Origin: G965279355 sp965279355
Lineage (GTDB): Bacteria > Pseudomonadota > Alphaproteobacteria > CACIAM-22H2
Direction: 5' to 3'
Assembly (NCBI GenBank): GCA_965279355.1
Contig: OZ257155.1
Span: 4,092,001-4,156,000 of the forward strand
Length of the DNA stretch: 64,000 nucleotides
Part shown: piece after piece, positions 1 through 9,000 of the stretch
How positions within the stretch are numbered: the first letter of the stretch is position 1
Layout of the letters: the number at the start of each line of letters is the position of its first letter
Position numbers and translations under genes: made by a program
The notes under the pieces: generated by a model
Database searches by the model: none
What the model was told of the DNA's origin: nothing
The model's input: only the letters and a program-made list of their open reading frames with translations

Positions 1-86
1 CGTCAGGAGAAGGAACGACTCACAGGTGGTTTTGATTCCGTAACCCTTTGGTGTCCGGCGATGCCAGCGCCCCTTGATACCGCGCC

Positions 87-527
87 CTATCCGCGAAGCA
101 TGTCCGTCGGCCACAGAACCCGTTGGGCTGCGGCTACCGATCTGCTGTCGATGCCAAGAGTCTGTCCAGCCAGCACGGACTCGATCGACGCGGCAATCCG
201 ATCCGGGTCCGACGCCTTGTGGAATGCGAAATGGGCGCCGCATTCGATGGCATAGGTCAGATAGTCGAAGGTCGGATTCCCCTTCGACGACATTGCGATG
301 ACCTTCAGGTTCGAGCACAGGGCGCGGCAATATTCGATGATCGCGAAGCCGTGCCCGTCGGGCATGATGAGATCGGTCAGCACCGCATCGCACGGCGTCC
401 CGAGAAGCGTCTGCTGCGCCTCGGTGCCGCAAGATGCTTCCAGAACGGAATGTCCGCCCGAGCGGAGAATCGCGCAAAACATCGCGCGGATTTGGGGGTC
501 GTCGTCGACGATCAGGATCTGTGCCAT
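87..527 (-). CDS. Single-domain response regulator (CheY-like receiver)
   Basis: A 146-residue protein that is only a receiver domain, so it should act as a phosphate carrier or protein-binding switch. Visible residues are the acidic patch D8-D9-D10, the predicted phospho-acceptor D52 in LTDLIMPDGHG and the lysine K104. The lysine is followed by Ala instead of the usual Pro, a mild departure. An in-frame start 14 codons upstream exists, but MAQILIVDDD is the normal beginning of a receiver, so 527 is preferred. It lies 64 nt downstream of the hybrid kinase on the same strand and could be its partner; that pairing is inference. Bases 1-86, to its left, show nothing I recognise. Confidence 0.85.
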   Translation of the reverse strand: MAQILIVDDDPQIRAMFCAILRSGGHSVLEASCGTEAQQTLLGTPCDAVLTDLIMPDGHGFAIIEYCRALCSNLKVIAMSSKGNPTFDYLTYAIECGAHFAFHKASDPDRIAASIESVLAGQTLGIDSRSVAAAQRVLWPTDMLRG

Positions 528-591
528 AAGCCATCGTCGCGCGAATGTTCGATAGCAGCCATGCGACAAAAGGCTGAGACGATGCGTAATC

Positions 592-3234
592 CTACGGAAC
601 GGCTTCGGCCGATATGATCAGCGCCCGCCGAACGACGTCCGTAAGCTCTTCGGGCGTATAGGGCTTCCGCAGGACCGCAGCCACACCGGGCGGATTCTCG
701 GCAAACTTTCCAAGCTCGCGTGAATAGCCGGTGCAGATCACAGCCCGGACCTGGGGGCGCTGCGACTGGATGCGCCCGATCAGTTCGAGTCCGGTCATAT
801 TGGGCATGGTCTGGTCGGTGAACACCATGTCGAACGAATCCGGCGCCGCGGCAAAGCGGTTGGCGGCGGCCACCGGATCGGTGAATGCCTCCACGTCGTA
901 ACCGGTATGCTGCAGGATCGCGGTGGCGAGTTCGACCAGCCGTGGTTCGTCATCGACGACCATGACGCGGATTTCGGAGCGAATGTCAGGCTCGCCGTCG
1001 GTGGCGGTCGGATCGTCCGGCGTCCCGGGCGTCTCGATCGTGTCGACGTCCAAGGGCGGCGGCCCGGCGACGGGGTCGGCCGCGCCGTCCGCCGGCAGCA
1101 AGATCATGAAGGTGGTGCCGATGCCCGGCTGGGAGCGGATATGGATGCCGCCTTGATGCGCGTTTACGATTTCCAGAACCGATGGAAGGCCAAGACCGGT
1201 GCCGCGGCCCTGCTCCTTGGTGGTGAAATACGGCATGAACAGCTTGTGCGCCGTCGCTTCGTCGAAGCCGGTTCCGTCGTCGGCGACGGCCAGGCGCACG
1301 TAGGTTCCGCGCTTCAGGACGCCGACAAAAACCATAACGGTGCCATCCGCACCGCGTTCGACATGGGAGCCCAGATGCTTGGCCGCGGCCGCCGTGCCGC
1401 GCAGGCCGTCTGCGCGCCCACCGTCTATGCTGACGCTGTCGACGGCCAGCACGACCCGCCCGGCCCGCGAGTCCAGTGCGTGCAGGGAATTGATGCAGAG
1501 ATTGGTGATGATCTGTTCGATCTGGGTGGGATTGATCACCGCCTCGCAGGGCATGGGCGCCACCTTGCAGTCGAACCGCACCGAGGACGGAAAGAGGATC
1601 CGCAGCAGTTGCTCTGTTCGGACCGCGACGTCTCGAAGATCGTTCCGGGCGACCTCCGCCTTGGTTTCCTTCGAAAGATTGGCAATCGAGGCGACGATGC
1701 GCTGCCCACGCTTGGCGGAGGTGACGACATTATCGATGGCGCGAGCGAGTGCCGGCAGACTCGACACTGCGGCATCCTGCGACGCCGGCTGGGGCTCCGC
1801 TGACATCTTCTGGATCTGCATGGCCGCCAGCGACGAGAAGCCCAGAATCACGGCAAGCAGATTGTTGAAATCGTGCGCAATCGAGCCCGCCAGCGTCACG
1901 ACCGCCTGATCCTTCTCGGCCTGTAATATCCGCTCATGCTGGGCCAGGCGCTGCGCCTCCTCAGTGCGCTGGGTGCTCAGGTCGGAAACCATGAGCAGTC
2001 TTTCACCGGAACCGACGTTCACCAGGCGAACCCGCACCGGCAGCCCGTGCATTGTGCTTGTCGTGAATTCCAGGTCGGTTTCCGGATTGGCAACAATTTG
2101 TTCCTTGATCGGCCCGGGGAGGCCGAGAGCATTCAGGATTTCCCGCAGCGACGAATCAACAATTTGTCCGGAAGAATTCCTCTGGGTCGGCACCATGCCG
2201 AGCATGGAACTGTTGACGATCTGTACCCGCTGATCGAGACCGATGGCGGCGATTGCCTGGGGGATGCTGTCCAGCACCGCGCGCAGAAGGGCGGTGCGCT
2301 GCGCCAGTGCTGACTCTCCGAGGCGACGGATTTCCGCCTCCTTTTGATGAAGATCCGTAATGTCGGCGCCGCTACGCAATATATCGCCGGAACTGAGCGT
2401 AACGACTTGGATCCGGTATGAGCCATGTTCCCGCACAATGTCGAGAAAGCCTAAGCTGGGCGAGCTGAAAGCATCCTTTGCGGCGCGAACATAGGTGGCG
2501 CGGGCGTTAGGATCGTTCTTTTGTTTGGGCCACGTCTTGGGGTCGGTAAATTTTGGTGGAAATGTGTCAGGCGACGCATCCCAATTGGCAAGCGCGATCT
2601 CATCCAGCGTGATGCCCTCGCGAATATGGCCTTGGATCGCCTGAAATTCATCGACGTAAGGTCTATTATAGAGTTCCAGTCTTCCGTCAGTGCTAAAAAG
2701 CGCAAGGCTGATCGGCAGACGTTCGAACGCTTCGCGCAAACGCTTCTCGGCCAGGCGCGCGCGGTTTTCCAGACCCGTCAAGTCGCTCAGGTCAGCGAAC
2801 AGAAGCAGCAGATCGCCCGTGGTTGTCTGGTTCGGGCGGATGCTGATGCGACGGCGGTCAGGCAGCACTACGTCGGATCGCGTTCCGGTTGGCTTGAGAG
2901 AGGCGGCGCGAATTTCGCCCGCGACGCGCGCTATTTCCGATGCCGCGATCGAATTTCCAAAGCTTGCGGCGATCCGATCGGAGACATCTTCAACTGTGCA
3001 GCCAAGAAGCATCGTGGCGGAAACAGTCGGAAATATGGAGCCAAGATGCGTGTTCCAGATTGCGAGCCGATTGCCGCTATCGAAAATGGCGATACCGATC
3101 GATAGATCGTTGACGATCTGCCGCCATTCATCCTGCGGGCTGGCCGCATCGCCGGCCAGTTTCGCGAAAAAGCCCGCAACGTGTCCGGCAGCACGGCGCA
3201 GAGGCGAGCGGCGTCCGTTTCGCGCAATGATCAT
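592..3234 (-). CDS. Soluble PAS hybrid sensor histidine kinase with C-terminal receiver
   Basis: An 880-residue kinase with no obvious membrane segment, so it probably senses a cytoplasmic signal. In order: three PAS-like domains (about 37-130, 165-300, 313-425), a DHp helix with the phospho-His in GSIAHDFNNLL (about H452), a HATPase domain (N box ITNLCINSLHAL, G boxes DDGTGF and GRGTGLGLP), and a receiver (about 755-875) with VVDDEP, acceptor Asp in FTDQTMP near 806 and the KP pair in LRKPY. The downstream receiver gene and the LuxR regulator, 10 nt upstream on the same strand, are likely partners in a phosphorelay. The start ATG begins MIIARNGRR. Confidence 0.9.
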   Translation of the reverse strand: MIIARNGRRSPLRRAAGHVAGFFAKLAGDAASPQDEWRQIVNDLSIGIAIFDSGNRLAIWNTHLGSIFPTVSATMLLGCTVEDVSDRIAASFGNSIAASEIARVAGEIRAASLKPTGTRSDVVLPDRRRISIRPNQTTTGDLLLLFADLSDLTGLENRARLAEKRLREAFERLPISLALFSTDGRLELYNRPYVDEFQAIQGHIREGITLDEIALANWDASPDTFPPKFTDPKTWPKQKNDPNARATYVRAAKDAFSSPSLGFLDIVREHGSYRIQVVTLSSGDILRSGADITDLHQKEAEIRRLGESALAQRTALLRAVLDSIPQAIAAIGLDQRVQIVNSSMLGMVPTQRNSSGQIVDSSLREILNALGLPGPIKEQIVANPETDLEFTTSTMHGLPVRVRLVNVGSGERLLMVSDLSTQRTEEAQRLAQHERILQAEKDQAVVTLAGSIAHDFNNLLAVILGFSSLAAMQIQKMSAEPQPASQDAAVSSLPALARAIDNVVTSAKRGQRIVASIANLSKETKAEVARNDLRDVAVRTEQLLRILFPSSVRFDCKVAPMPCEAVINPTQIEQIITNLCINSLHALDSRAGRVVLAVDSVSIDGGRADGLRGTAAAAKHLGSHVERGADGTVMVFVGVLKRGTYVRLAVADDGTGFDEATAHKLFMPYFTTKEQGRGTGLGLPSVLEIVNAHQGGIHIRSQPGIGTTFMILLPADGAADPVAGPPPLDVDTIETPGTPDDPTATDGEPDIRSEIRVMVVDDEPRLVELATAILQHTGYDVEAFTDPVAAANRFAAAPDSFDMVFTDQTMPNMTGLELIGRIQSQRPQVRAVICTGYSRELGKFAENPPGVAAVLRKPYTPEELTDVVRRALIISAEAVP

Positions 3235-3244
3235 CGGGTTCGAA

Positions 3245-3928
3245 TTAACCGGCGGAATTTCCGGCGGTGTCGCCTGAACGGCTGGCCTTCATCTGCAAGG
3301 CAATCCTGGCGGCATCGGTCCGGTTTTTGGCGCCGAGCTTGCGGAAGAGGGCAGTGAGGTGCGTCTTGACGGTGATCTCGGCAACACTGAGATGGTCGGC
3401 GATCTGCTTGTTCGACCAGCCCTGCATCACTTCTTCCAGGACTTCCTGTTCGCGGGCCGTCAGATTGGCGATGGTTTCGACCTGCGGCGCGCGGGCCGCA
3501 ACGGCTTCGCTGTTTTTACTCGCCATCAGGAAGTCGGGCAGGTAGCGCTCTCCGCCCAGCAGCTTTTTCAGCGCATCGGCAAGCTCGGTGACGCCCATGG
3601 TCTTGGGAAGAAATCCGGCGGCGCCTTCGCGCATGATTTCACGTGCTTCGGCCGGCGACACCGCGCCGGAGATGATCGCGACCGGTGCGCCCTGCGCGAT
3701 GCCGAGCATCCGGCGCAGGCCGCTGACGCCGTTCATGCCAGGCATCCGCATGTCGAGAATGATCAGATCGAAATTGCGTTCCTGGCCGACCTTGCGGGTT
3801 CCGGCCACCGTGAAGGCTTCGTCGAAGGTTCCGCAGGTGGCCACGCTGGCGCCGAGATTCTGGACTTCGACAACGGTCTTGATCAGTTCGCTGATCAGCT
3901 CGTGATCGTCGGCAATCAGGATTCTCAT
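3245..3928 (-). CDS. NarL/FixJ-type response regulator with LuxR HTH
   Basis: A 227-residue transcription regulator. The N-terminal receiver has the acidic pair in IADDH (D7, D8), acceptor D59 in LDMRMPG and the lysine in FLPKTMG. The C-terminal LuxR-type helix-turn-helix lies at about 155-210 (LTAREQEVLEEV, then SNKQIADHL and VKTHL). It is the first gene of a minus-strand unit with the hybrid kinase 10 nt downstream, so it is the probable output of that kinase. The gene diverges from a second kinase module beginning at 4098. The 169-bp space between them, which contains a palindrome, is where either or both could be controlled. Target genes cannot be read from sequence. Confidence 0.9.
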   Translation of the reverse strand: MRILIADDHELISELIKTVVEVQNLGASVATCGTFDEAFTVAGTRKVGQERNFDLIILDMRMPGMNGVSGLRRMLGIAQGAPVAIISGAVSPAEAREIMREGAAGFLPKTMGVTELADALKKLLGGERYLPDFLMASKNSEAVAARAPQVETIANLTAREQEVLEEVMQGWSNKQIADHLSVAEITVKTHLTALFRKLGAKNRTDAARIALQMKASRSGDTAGNSAG

Positions 3929-3998
3929 TGGTTTCCCCCCAAAATTCGGCTTTGCGAGATTGTCGCACCCGACTGAGCGCCATGTAGCGCGCTGTTCC

Positions 3999-4010
3999 GA
4001 TCGGCCGATC
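3999..4010. promoter_or_regulatory. 12-bp perfect palindrome in a divergent promoter region
   Basis: GATCGGCCGATC lies between two divergent signalling units and is followed directly by TATACT (4012-4017), a possible -10 box for the plus-strand genes. No good -35 was found at the right distance. It may be an operator for a dimeric regulator, for example the LuxR-type protein encoded alongside; this is inference from position and symmetry only. Confidence 0.3.
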
Positions 4011-4097
4011 CTATACTTTCATCTAGGGTCCAGCCTTATTACCGATTGTTAAGATTCTCAGGCGGTTACAACGATACACCCGGAAGGTTCTTCAGAC

Positions 4098-4547
4098 ATG
4101 ACTTCTCACACCGATCGGGTCAGTCCCCTGGTCGTCCTCGTCGACGATGCGGAGGGTGTGCGCTTCGCCCTCTCCGAACTGCTTGAAAACAATGGCTTTC
4201 GAGTGATCGCGCTCGCCGGCGGACGGCAGGCGGTAACATGGTTAACAGAACTTGGCGACGGCGAGAGGCCGGCGGCATTTGTGATCGATCTGGTCATGGA
4301 CGACCTGAACGGTTTCGAAGTGCTGACCGCCACCAAGGCCGCCCTGCCGGAGGTTCCCGTTCTCGCCATTTCCGGGGGCACGCGAAATCTGGCGCCCGAT
4401 CTGCCGCTTGAACTGGCGGGTCAGACCGGCGCCGATGCCTGCCTGCAGAAGCCGTTCGCAAACGAAACCTTTCTGGACACGGTGCGGACCCTGATAACGG
4501 GTGCCGCCGGCGCGCAACGGAAGCCCGCGGTGGACGAGAGGACATGA
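4098..4547 (+). CDS. Single-domain response regulator
   Basis: A 149-residue receiver-only protein. Key residues are the acidic pair in LVDDAEG (D16, D17), the predicted phospho-acceptor D64 in VIDLVMDDLNG and K118 in LQKPF. It has no DNA-binding or enzymatic output domain. AAGG lies a short distance upstream of the ATG. Its end overlaps the start of the next gene, a membrane kinase, by an ATGA, so the two are translationally coupled and almost certainly cognate. The kinase lacks its own receiver domain, so this protein is its most likely phosphate acceptor. Confidence 0.88.
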   Translation: MTSHTDRVSPLVVLVDDAEGVRFALSELLENNGFRVIALAGGRQAVTWLTELGDGERPAAFVIDLVMDDLNGFEVLTATKAALPEVPVLAISGGTRNLAPDLPLELAGQTGADACLQKPFANETFLDTVRTLITGAAGAQRKPAVDERT

Positions 4548-6364
4548 TCGCGCGAACGCTCCTTGCGGCGCGCGACGGCGCATCGTTGGGTAAGCGCCTT
4601 CGCGCGGCCTTGACCGATCCGGTCACCGGAGTCTGGTCGGTCGGATGCGTGCTGGTGTTGCTCGTGCTGGGTATCGGTGCGTGGAGCCTGTGGCAGGCGT
4701 ACGATGCCGAGCGGCGGCATTCGGTCCAGACGATGGCGAATCTCGCCGCCGCCATCGGACAGCAGGCCACGGCAATGGCGCGGAACGGTGACAACGCTCT
4801 CGCGACAGCTGCGGCCCTAAGCCGCGTCATTCCCGATGAAGGATTTCTGGACCTGAAACATCGGCTGCTGGCGACACTCCATCGCAGGGGCACCATGGAG
4901 CGAATATCGATCTTCGATATCAACGGCCGCGTGGTTGTCGATTCGCTTGGACCGCAGCCGAGCGCGCTTCCCTACGACCCGGAGGATCCGGCGCTCCGGA
5001 TGGTTCCCGTGAATGCGGAGGGCGATCTTTACTTCAGCCCACCCGTTCGCGATCGCCGGAACGGCGGATGGCTCCTGCTGATCCGTCGCCCGGTAATCGG
5101 CAGCAACGGGGAGGCACTCGGAACCGTGGAAGGAATAACGCCGATTGGTAACCTGGCTGACGCACTCGACCGCTACGATCCGGGACCGGACGGCTCGGTC
5201 AGCCTTCTCCTGCAGGGAGAAGACGATCGCGTCAGAATCGTGCTGGTCCGGACCCCTCGAAGCGACGGGCAGATCGGAACGAGCTTCCGCACTACGGAGG
5301 GATCGCGCTCGGAATATTCCACCGGACTGACGGAGATCTATTTCGGTCCGGGCTTTGTTGACGGGATTCCGCGCCTTTTTGTGACCCATCCGGTAGGCGA
5401 GTATCGGCTTTTCGTTACTGTCGGAACCAAGTGGCGGCATATTCTCGATCGCTGGTATGAGCGGGCGCCGTTCATCGTTGCGTCAACGGCGGCCGGTATT
5501 CTGTTCATCGTCCTTCTGATGGTCGCGCTTGCCTGGCAGATCACGCGGCGTATGCGGATGGGGCAGCGCCTGACCCTCACCCTCAGCGAATTGGCCGAGC
5601 GGCGGCGCGGCATCGTGGAGGTGCAGCAATCGAAGATCGATGCCCTGGCGCGCATGTCGGGCGGGATCGCGCATGAGTTCAGCAACCTTCTGCAGCCGAT
5701 CGCGACGCTGAGCGAACTTGGGCAATCGTTGCCCGAATCCGCCGCGTCGGAAAAAGCAAAGACATACTTCAGCCGGATCGGGACGGCCGCGCGGCAAGCG
5801 ATTGCCATCGCCGGCGACTTTCTAACCTTCTCCGGGTCTTCACAGCGGCGCCCAATAGTTTCCCCTTTATCAACTGCAGTTCATGAAGCCGTGGAGATGG
5901 TGCGTCCGGTGCTCGGGGATGTGAAGATTACCCTCGAAGTTAAGCCGGAAACACAGGCCTATTTCGAGCCCCTCGGTCTGTCGCAGATCCTGAACAACCT
6001 GATGAAGAACTCACTGGAGGCATGGCAGCGGGCACCGGAACTGGACCGTCCGCTGGAAATCCTCATCCGCGCCGGCCTCGATACGGCGCGAAAGCAGGTG
6101 AAGCTCAGTATCTCGGACAACGGGCCCGGCATGAGCGGTCCGGTTCGCGCCCGTGTGTTTGAGCCTTTTTTCACCACCAAAGGGGCCAGCGGCGGGACAG
6201 GTCTCGGCCTCTCCGTGGTCTATGGACTTGTCCATGGATGGAACGGTGAAATCCGCGTCGACAGCGTTGTCGGGCAGGGGGCGACCTTCAACATTTTTCT
6301 CCGGGTTGACGGCGACCCGGTCCGCAATGAGAGCGAAAATGACCCTGAATTCCGCGCGGCTTGA
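4544..6364 (+). CDS. Membrane sensor histidine kinase with periplasmic Cache-like domain
   Basis: A 606-residue kinase. Membrane segments at about 30-52 and 309-332 flank a periplasmic region of roughly 255 residues whose layout fits a double-Cache ligand sensor. The phospho-His is in GGIAHEFSNLLQP (about H376). The HATPase domain shows an N box (ILNNLMKNSLEAW) and G boxes (DNGPGMSG, GGTGLGLSVVYG). There is no receiver, HAMP or PAS domain. It starts inside the stop of the receiver gene and ends 26 nt inside the following Hpt gene. This tight packing implies one transcript encoding receiver, kinase and Hpt. Confidence 0.9.
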   Translation: MIARTLLAARDGASLGKRLRAALTDPVTGVWSVGCVLVLLVLGIGAWSLWQAYDAERRHSVQTMANLAAAIGQQATAMARNGDNALATAAALSRVIPDEGFLDLKHRLLATLHRRGTMERISIFDINGRVVVDSLGPQPSALPYDPEDPALRMVPVNAEGDLYFSPPVRDRRNGGWLLLIRRPVIGSNGEALGTVEGITPIGNLADALDRYDPGPDGSVSLLLQGEDDRVRIVLVRTPRSDGQIGTSFRTTEGSRSEYSTGLTEIYFGPGFVDGIPRLFVTHPVGEYRLFVTVGTKWRHILDRWYERAPFIVASTAAGILFIVLLMVALAWQITRRMRMGQRLTLTLSELAERRRGIVEVQQSKIDALARMSGGIAHEFSNLLQPIATLSELGQSLPESAASEKAKTYFSRIGTAARQAIAIAGDFLTFSGSSQRRPIVSPLSTAVHEAVEMVRPVLGDVKITLEVKPETQAYFEPLGLSQILNNLMKNSLEAWQRAPELDRPLEILIRAGLDTARKQVKLSISDNGPGMSGPVRARVFEPFFTTKGASGGTGLGLSVVYGLVHGWNGEIRVDSVVGQGATFNIFLRVDGDPVRNESENDPEFRAA

Positions 6365-6662
6365 TTCCCTGACCAAATTCATCGGCGTGCCGGCGGCAAC
6401 GGGTATTCTGGAGAAGATCCCGGCCACGCTGGACGAACGACTGGCGGCACTTGGCGCGGCGACCGGTTCTACCGATGCCGTCGCTGCGGCGGCGCATAAA
6501 CTCGCCGGGCTCGCCGACACCTACGGCATGACGGCCCTGGCCGAGGCCATGCGGCGCCTGGAGCAGGAACCGGATGCCGCCTTTTCTCCGGCCGCGGTCG
6601 AAGGCCTCATTGATGACGTCAAAAAAGAGATCGGTGAATACCTGATCGCACTTCGGCGTTGA
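6339..6662 (+). CDS. Histidine phosphotransfer (Hpt) protein
   Basis: A 107-residue free Hpt domain. The motif AAHKLAGLADTYGM matches the Hpt signature (AHxLKGxxxxxG), with H53 as the phosphorylatable residue. The start was placed at the ATG at 6339 because GAGAG lies about 6 nt upstream and earlier in-frame codons run through the kinase in a different frame; an ATG at 6327 is an alternative. It overlaps the kinase gene by 26 nt. A separate Hpt beside a kinase and two lone receivers points to a multistep phosphorelay in which phosphate is shuttled between receivers. Its exact partners are inferred from position. Confidence 0.75.
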   Translation: MTLNSARLDSLTKFIGVPAATGILEKIPATLDERLAALGAATGSTDAVAAAAHKLAGLADTYGMTALAEAMRRLEQEPDAAFSPAAVEGLIDDVKKEIGEYLIALRR

Positions 6663-6767
6663 TCGTCGCGCTCAGACGTTCGGCTAGTTTTTAGCAAACT
6701 TCGCGGAGTTCATTCTTGGTTCCAGAAGATACGCGTGCCCCATGCGCGCCTACCAAAGGAACCAATG

Positions 6768-7172
6768 ATGGCCGACATTATTCTGGCTGACGATTGCGAC
6801 CTGCAGCGCGAACTGCTCGCGGCGGCGTTGTTGCAGTCCGGTCACGACGTGCGGACCGTGAACAACGGGAACGAAGCGCTCGATCAGTTCAATCGCTCGC
6901 CGTCCGACCTGATCATCACCGACATCTTCATGCCTGAGAAGGATGGCATTGAGCTGCTGCTGGCGCTACGCGGCGCGCAACAGGCCGTGCCGGTCATCGT
7001 GATGACCGCGGGTTTCCGCGACCAGCAGGACATTTATCTCAAAATGGCGAACGCGCTGGGCGCCAGCGTCCTGCTGCGCAAGCCCGTGATGCCCGAGGCG
7101 ATTGTCGAGGCCGTCAGAACGGCCCTGGTTCTCGGACCGGGTCAGACAATCGTGGACTATACCTCCGGCTGA
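6768..7172 (+). CDS. Single-domain response regulator
   Basis: A 134-residue receiver-only protein with acidic residues D8-D9 (ILADDCD), acceptor D52 in ITDIFMPEKDG and K105 in LLRKPVMPE. AAAGGA at 6755-6760 sits 7 nt before the ATG at 6768; a second ATG immediately before it (6765) is also possible. It lies between the Hpt gene and a chemoreceptor gene, so it could connect the phosphorelay to motility or to the receptor's own pathway. No cheA or cheW is present in the window, so a direct chemotaxis role is only a suggestion. Confidence 0.87.
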   Translation: MADIILADDCDLQRELLAAALLQSGHDVRTVNNGNEALDQFNRSPSDLIITDIFMPEKDGIELLLALRGAQQAVPVIVMTAGFRDQQDIYLKMANALGASVLLRKPVMPEAIVEAVRTALVLGPGQTIVDYTSG

Positions 7173-7252
7173 TATGGCGGCGCCGTCCCGGGTGCGAAGG
7201 TCCGCTTGTCTTTTTGTGCATATTTTGAAACCAGATTCCAAGGAGCGAAACC

Positions 7253-8941
7253 ATGAACCGGCTTAACAATCTGAAGATTTCGACGAAGGTTGCGGGTGCG
7301 TTTGCCTTCGTCTTCGCCATTACCATCATTCTCGGCACGTTCTCCGTTATGCGTCTTGCGGCGGTGAACGAAGGTGCTGCCGATGTCCGCGACAACTGGC
7401 TGCCTGCAACCCGGGCGCTTGGCGAACTCGCCGCGCACACCACCCGTTATCGCCAGCTCGAAGCAGCCTATATCCTTGCCAACACGCCCGAACAGAAGGG
7501 CCGGGAACAGGAAACTCTGCGCACCGTCATTCAGAGCGTCGCCAAGACGTTGGCGGCCTACGAACCCACTGTGACCTCCGCGGAAGAGAAAGTCATGGCA
7601 GACGCCATGAAGTCGGGCTGGGTGAACTATCTGGACTCGCACAAGAAGTTGGTCGCTCTCGTCACCGAAAGAGGCGATGAGGCGGCGGCAACTTTCTATG
7701 CGACGGAAATGCGTCCCGGCTTCTCGAAAGTTCGCGACGCGGTCCAAGCTGCTCTTGAATACAACGTGCGTGAAGCAACAAAGGCGACGAATGCCGGCGA
7801 GCAGATGTATCTGTCGGCGCGCCTGTGGATCATCGCGGCGATCGCGTTTGCCGGATTGCTGAGTGGCGTGGCCGGGTTTGTCATCATCCGTTCGGTCTCG
7901 CGTCCGATCTCGGCCCTGACCGGCACGATGTCGCAGCTTGCCGCGCACGATCTGTCGGCGACGGTTAACGGCCAGGAGCGCGGCGACGAGGTCGGTGCGA
8001 TGGCCAAGGCGGTTCAGGTGTTCAAGGACAGCATGATTGAAGGCGATCGTCTGGCCGCAGAGCAGAAGACGGAGCAGGCGCGCAAGGAAAAGCGCCAGGT
8101 CGCCGTGGACGGTTTCATCCAGACGTTCGAGAAGTCGGTCGGCAGCGTGCTGCAGATGGTTAGCTCGGCGTCGACCGAACTGCAGTCGACCGCGCAGTCG
8201 ATGACCGCGACGGCGGAAGAGACCCAGCGGCAGTCGACGGCGGTGGCCGCGGCCTCCGAGCAGGCCTCGACCAATGTGCAGACGGTCGCCTCGGCAGCCG
8301 AAGAGCTGTCGTCCTCGATCACCGAGATCAGCCGTCAGGTCACCGAAAGCACCCGCATCGCCGGTCAGGCGGTGGCGGATGCCGAGCGCACCAATGCCGA
8401 GATCCAGGGTCTGTCGGAAGCGGCCCAGAAGATCGGCGATGTGGTGAAGCTGATCAACGACATCGCGGGCCAGACCAACCTGCTGGCGCTCAACGCCACG
8501 ATCGAGGCGGCCCGCGCCGGCGAAGCCGGCAAGGGCTTCGCGGTGGTGGCCTCCGAGGTCAAGAACCTGGCCAGCCAGACGGCCAAGGCGACCGAAGAGA
8601 TCAGCAGCAAGATCGCCGAAATGCAGGCGTCGACGGGTCGCTCGGTGACGGCGGTTCAGGGGATCGGCCAGACCATCGGCCGGATCAACGAGATCGCCAC
8701 GACCATCGCGTCTGCTGTCGAGGAGCAGGGTGCCGCGACGCAGGAAATCGCCCGCAACGTGCAGCAGGCCTCGGCCGGCACGGCGGAAGTGTCGTCCAAC
8801 ATCGTCGGCGTCACCAAGGCCGCGACGGACACCGGTGCGGCGTCCGCGCAGGTTCTGGGTGCGTCGGGCGAGCTCTCGAAGCAGTCCGAGACGCTGCGCA
8901 CGGAAGTGACCGAGTTCCTCGGGAACATCCGCGCTGCCTGA
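7253..8941 (+). CDS. Methyl-accepting chemotaxis protein (transmembrane receptor)
   Basis: A 562-residue chemoreceptor. TM1 is at about 12-34, a helical periplasmic domain of about 150 residues (four-helix-bundle type) follows, TM2 is at about 188-212, HAMP at about 213-265, and a long cytoplasmic signalling coiled coil carries the conserved hairpin tip ALNATIEAARAGEAGKGFAV. AAGGAG is placed 7 nt before the ATG. No C-terminal NWETF-like CheR/CheB tether is seen; the protein ends EFLGNIRAA. A strong terminator follows. The ligand is unknown. It lies 80 nt after a receiver gene in the signalling block. Confidence 0.95.
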   Translation: MNRLNNLKISTKVAGAFAFVFAITIILGTFSVMRLAAVNEGAADVRDNWLPATRALGELAAHTTRYRQLEAAYILANTPEQKGREQETLRTVIQSVAKTLAAYEPTVTSAEEKVMADAMKSGWVNYLDSHKKLVALVTERGDEAAATFYATEMRPGFSKVRDAVQAALEYNVREATKATNAGEQMYLSARLWIIAAIAFAGLLSGVAGFVIIRSVSRPISALTGTMSQLAAHDLSATVNGQERGDEVGAMAKAVQVFKDSMIEGDRLAAEQKTEQARKEKRQVAVDGFIQTFEKSVGSVLQMVSSASTELQSTAQSMTATAEETQRQSTAVAAASEQASTNVQTVASAAEELSSSITEISRQVTESTRIAGQAVADAERTNAEIQGLSEAAQKIGDVVKLINDIAGQTNLLALNATIEAARAGEAGKGFAVVASEVKNLASQTAKATEEISSKIAEMQASTGRSVTAVQGIGQTIGRINEIATTIASAVEEQGAATQEIARNVQQASAGTAEVSSNIVGVTKAATDTGAASAQVLGASGELSKQSETLRTEVTEFLGNIRAA

Positions 8942-8962
8942 TAACAGTCTTAGTCGATAAAG

Positions 8963-9000
8963 ACGCCGGCGCTCTGACAAGCGCCGGCGTTTTCTTTTTT
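8963..9000 (+). terminator. Rho-independent terminator after the chemoreceptor gene
   Basis: An 11-bp perfect stem (ACGCCGGCGCT / AGCGCCGGCGT), a 6-nt loop and a T-rich tract at 8990-9000. It ends the plus-strand signalling unit and overlaps the last bases of the convergent transporter gene. Confidence 0.9.

Noticed and set aside
7157..8980. Long open frame antisense to the chemoreceptor gene
   Set aside because: It is a GC-driven shadow: Arg/Gly/His-rich translation, no recognisable domain, and complete overlap with a clear MCP gene. The same applies to long antisense frames over 20739-22520, 26785-28152, 30655-32403, 32595-34694 and 47409-49379.
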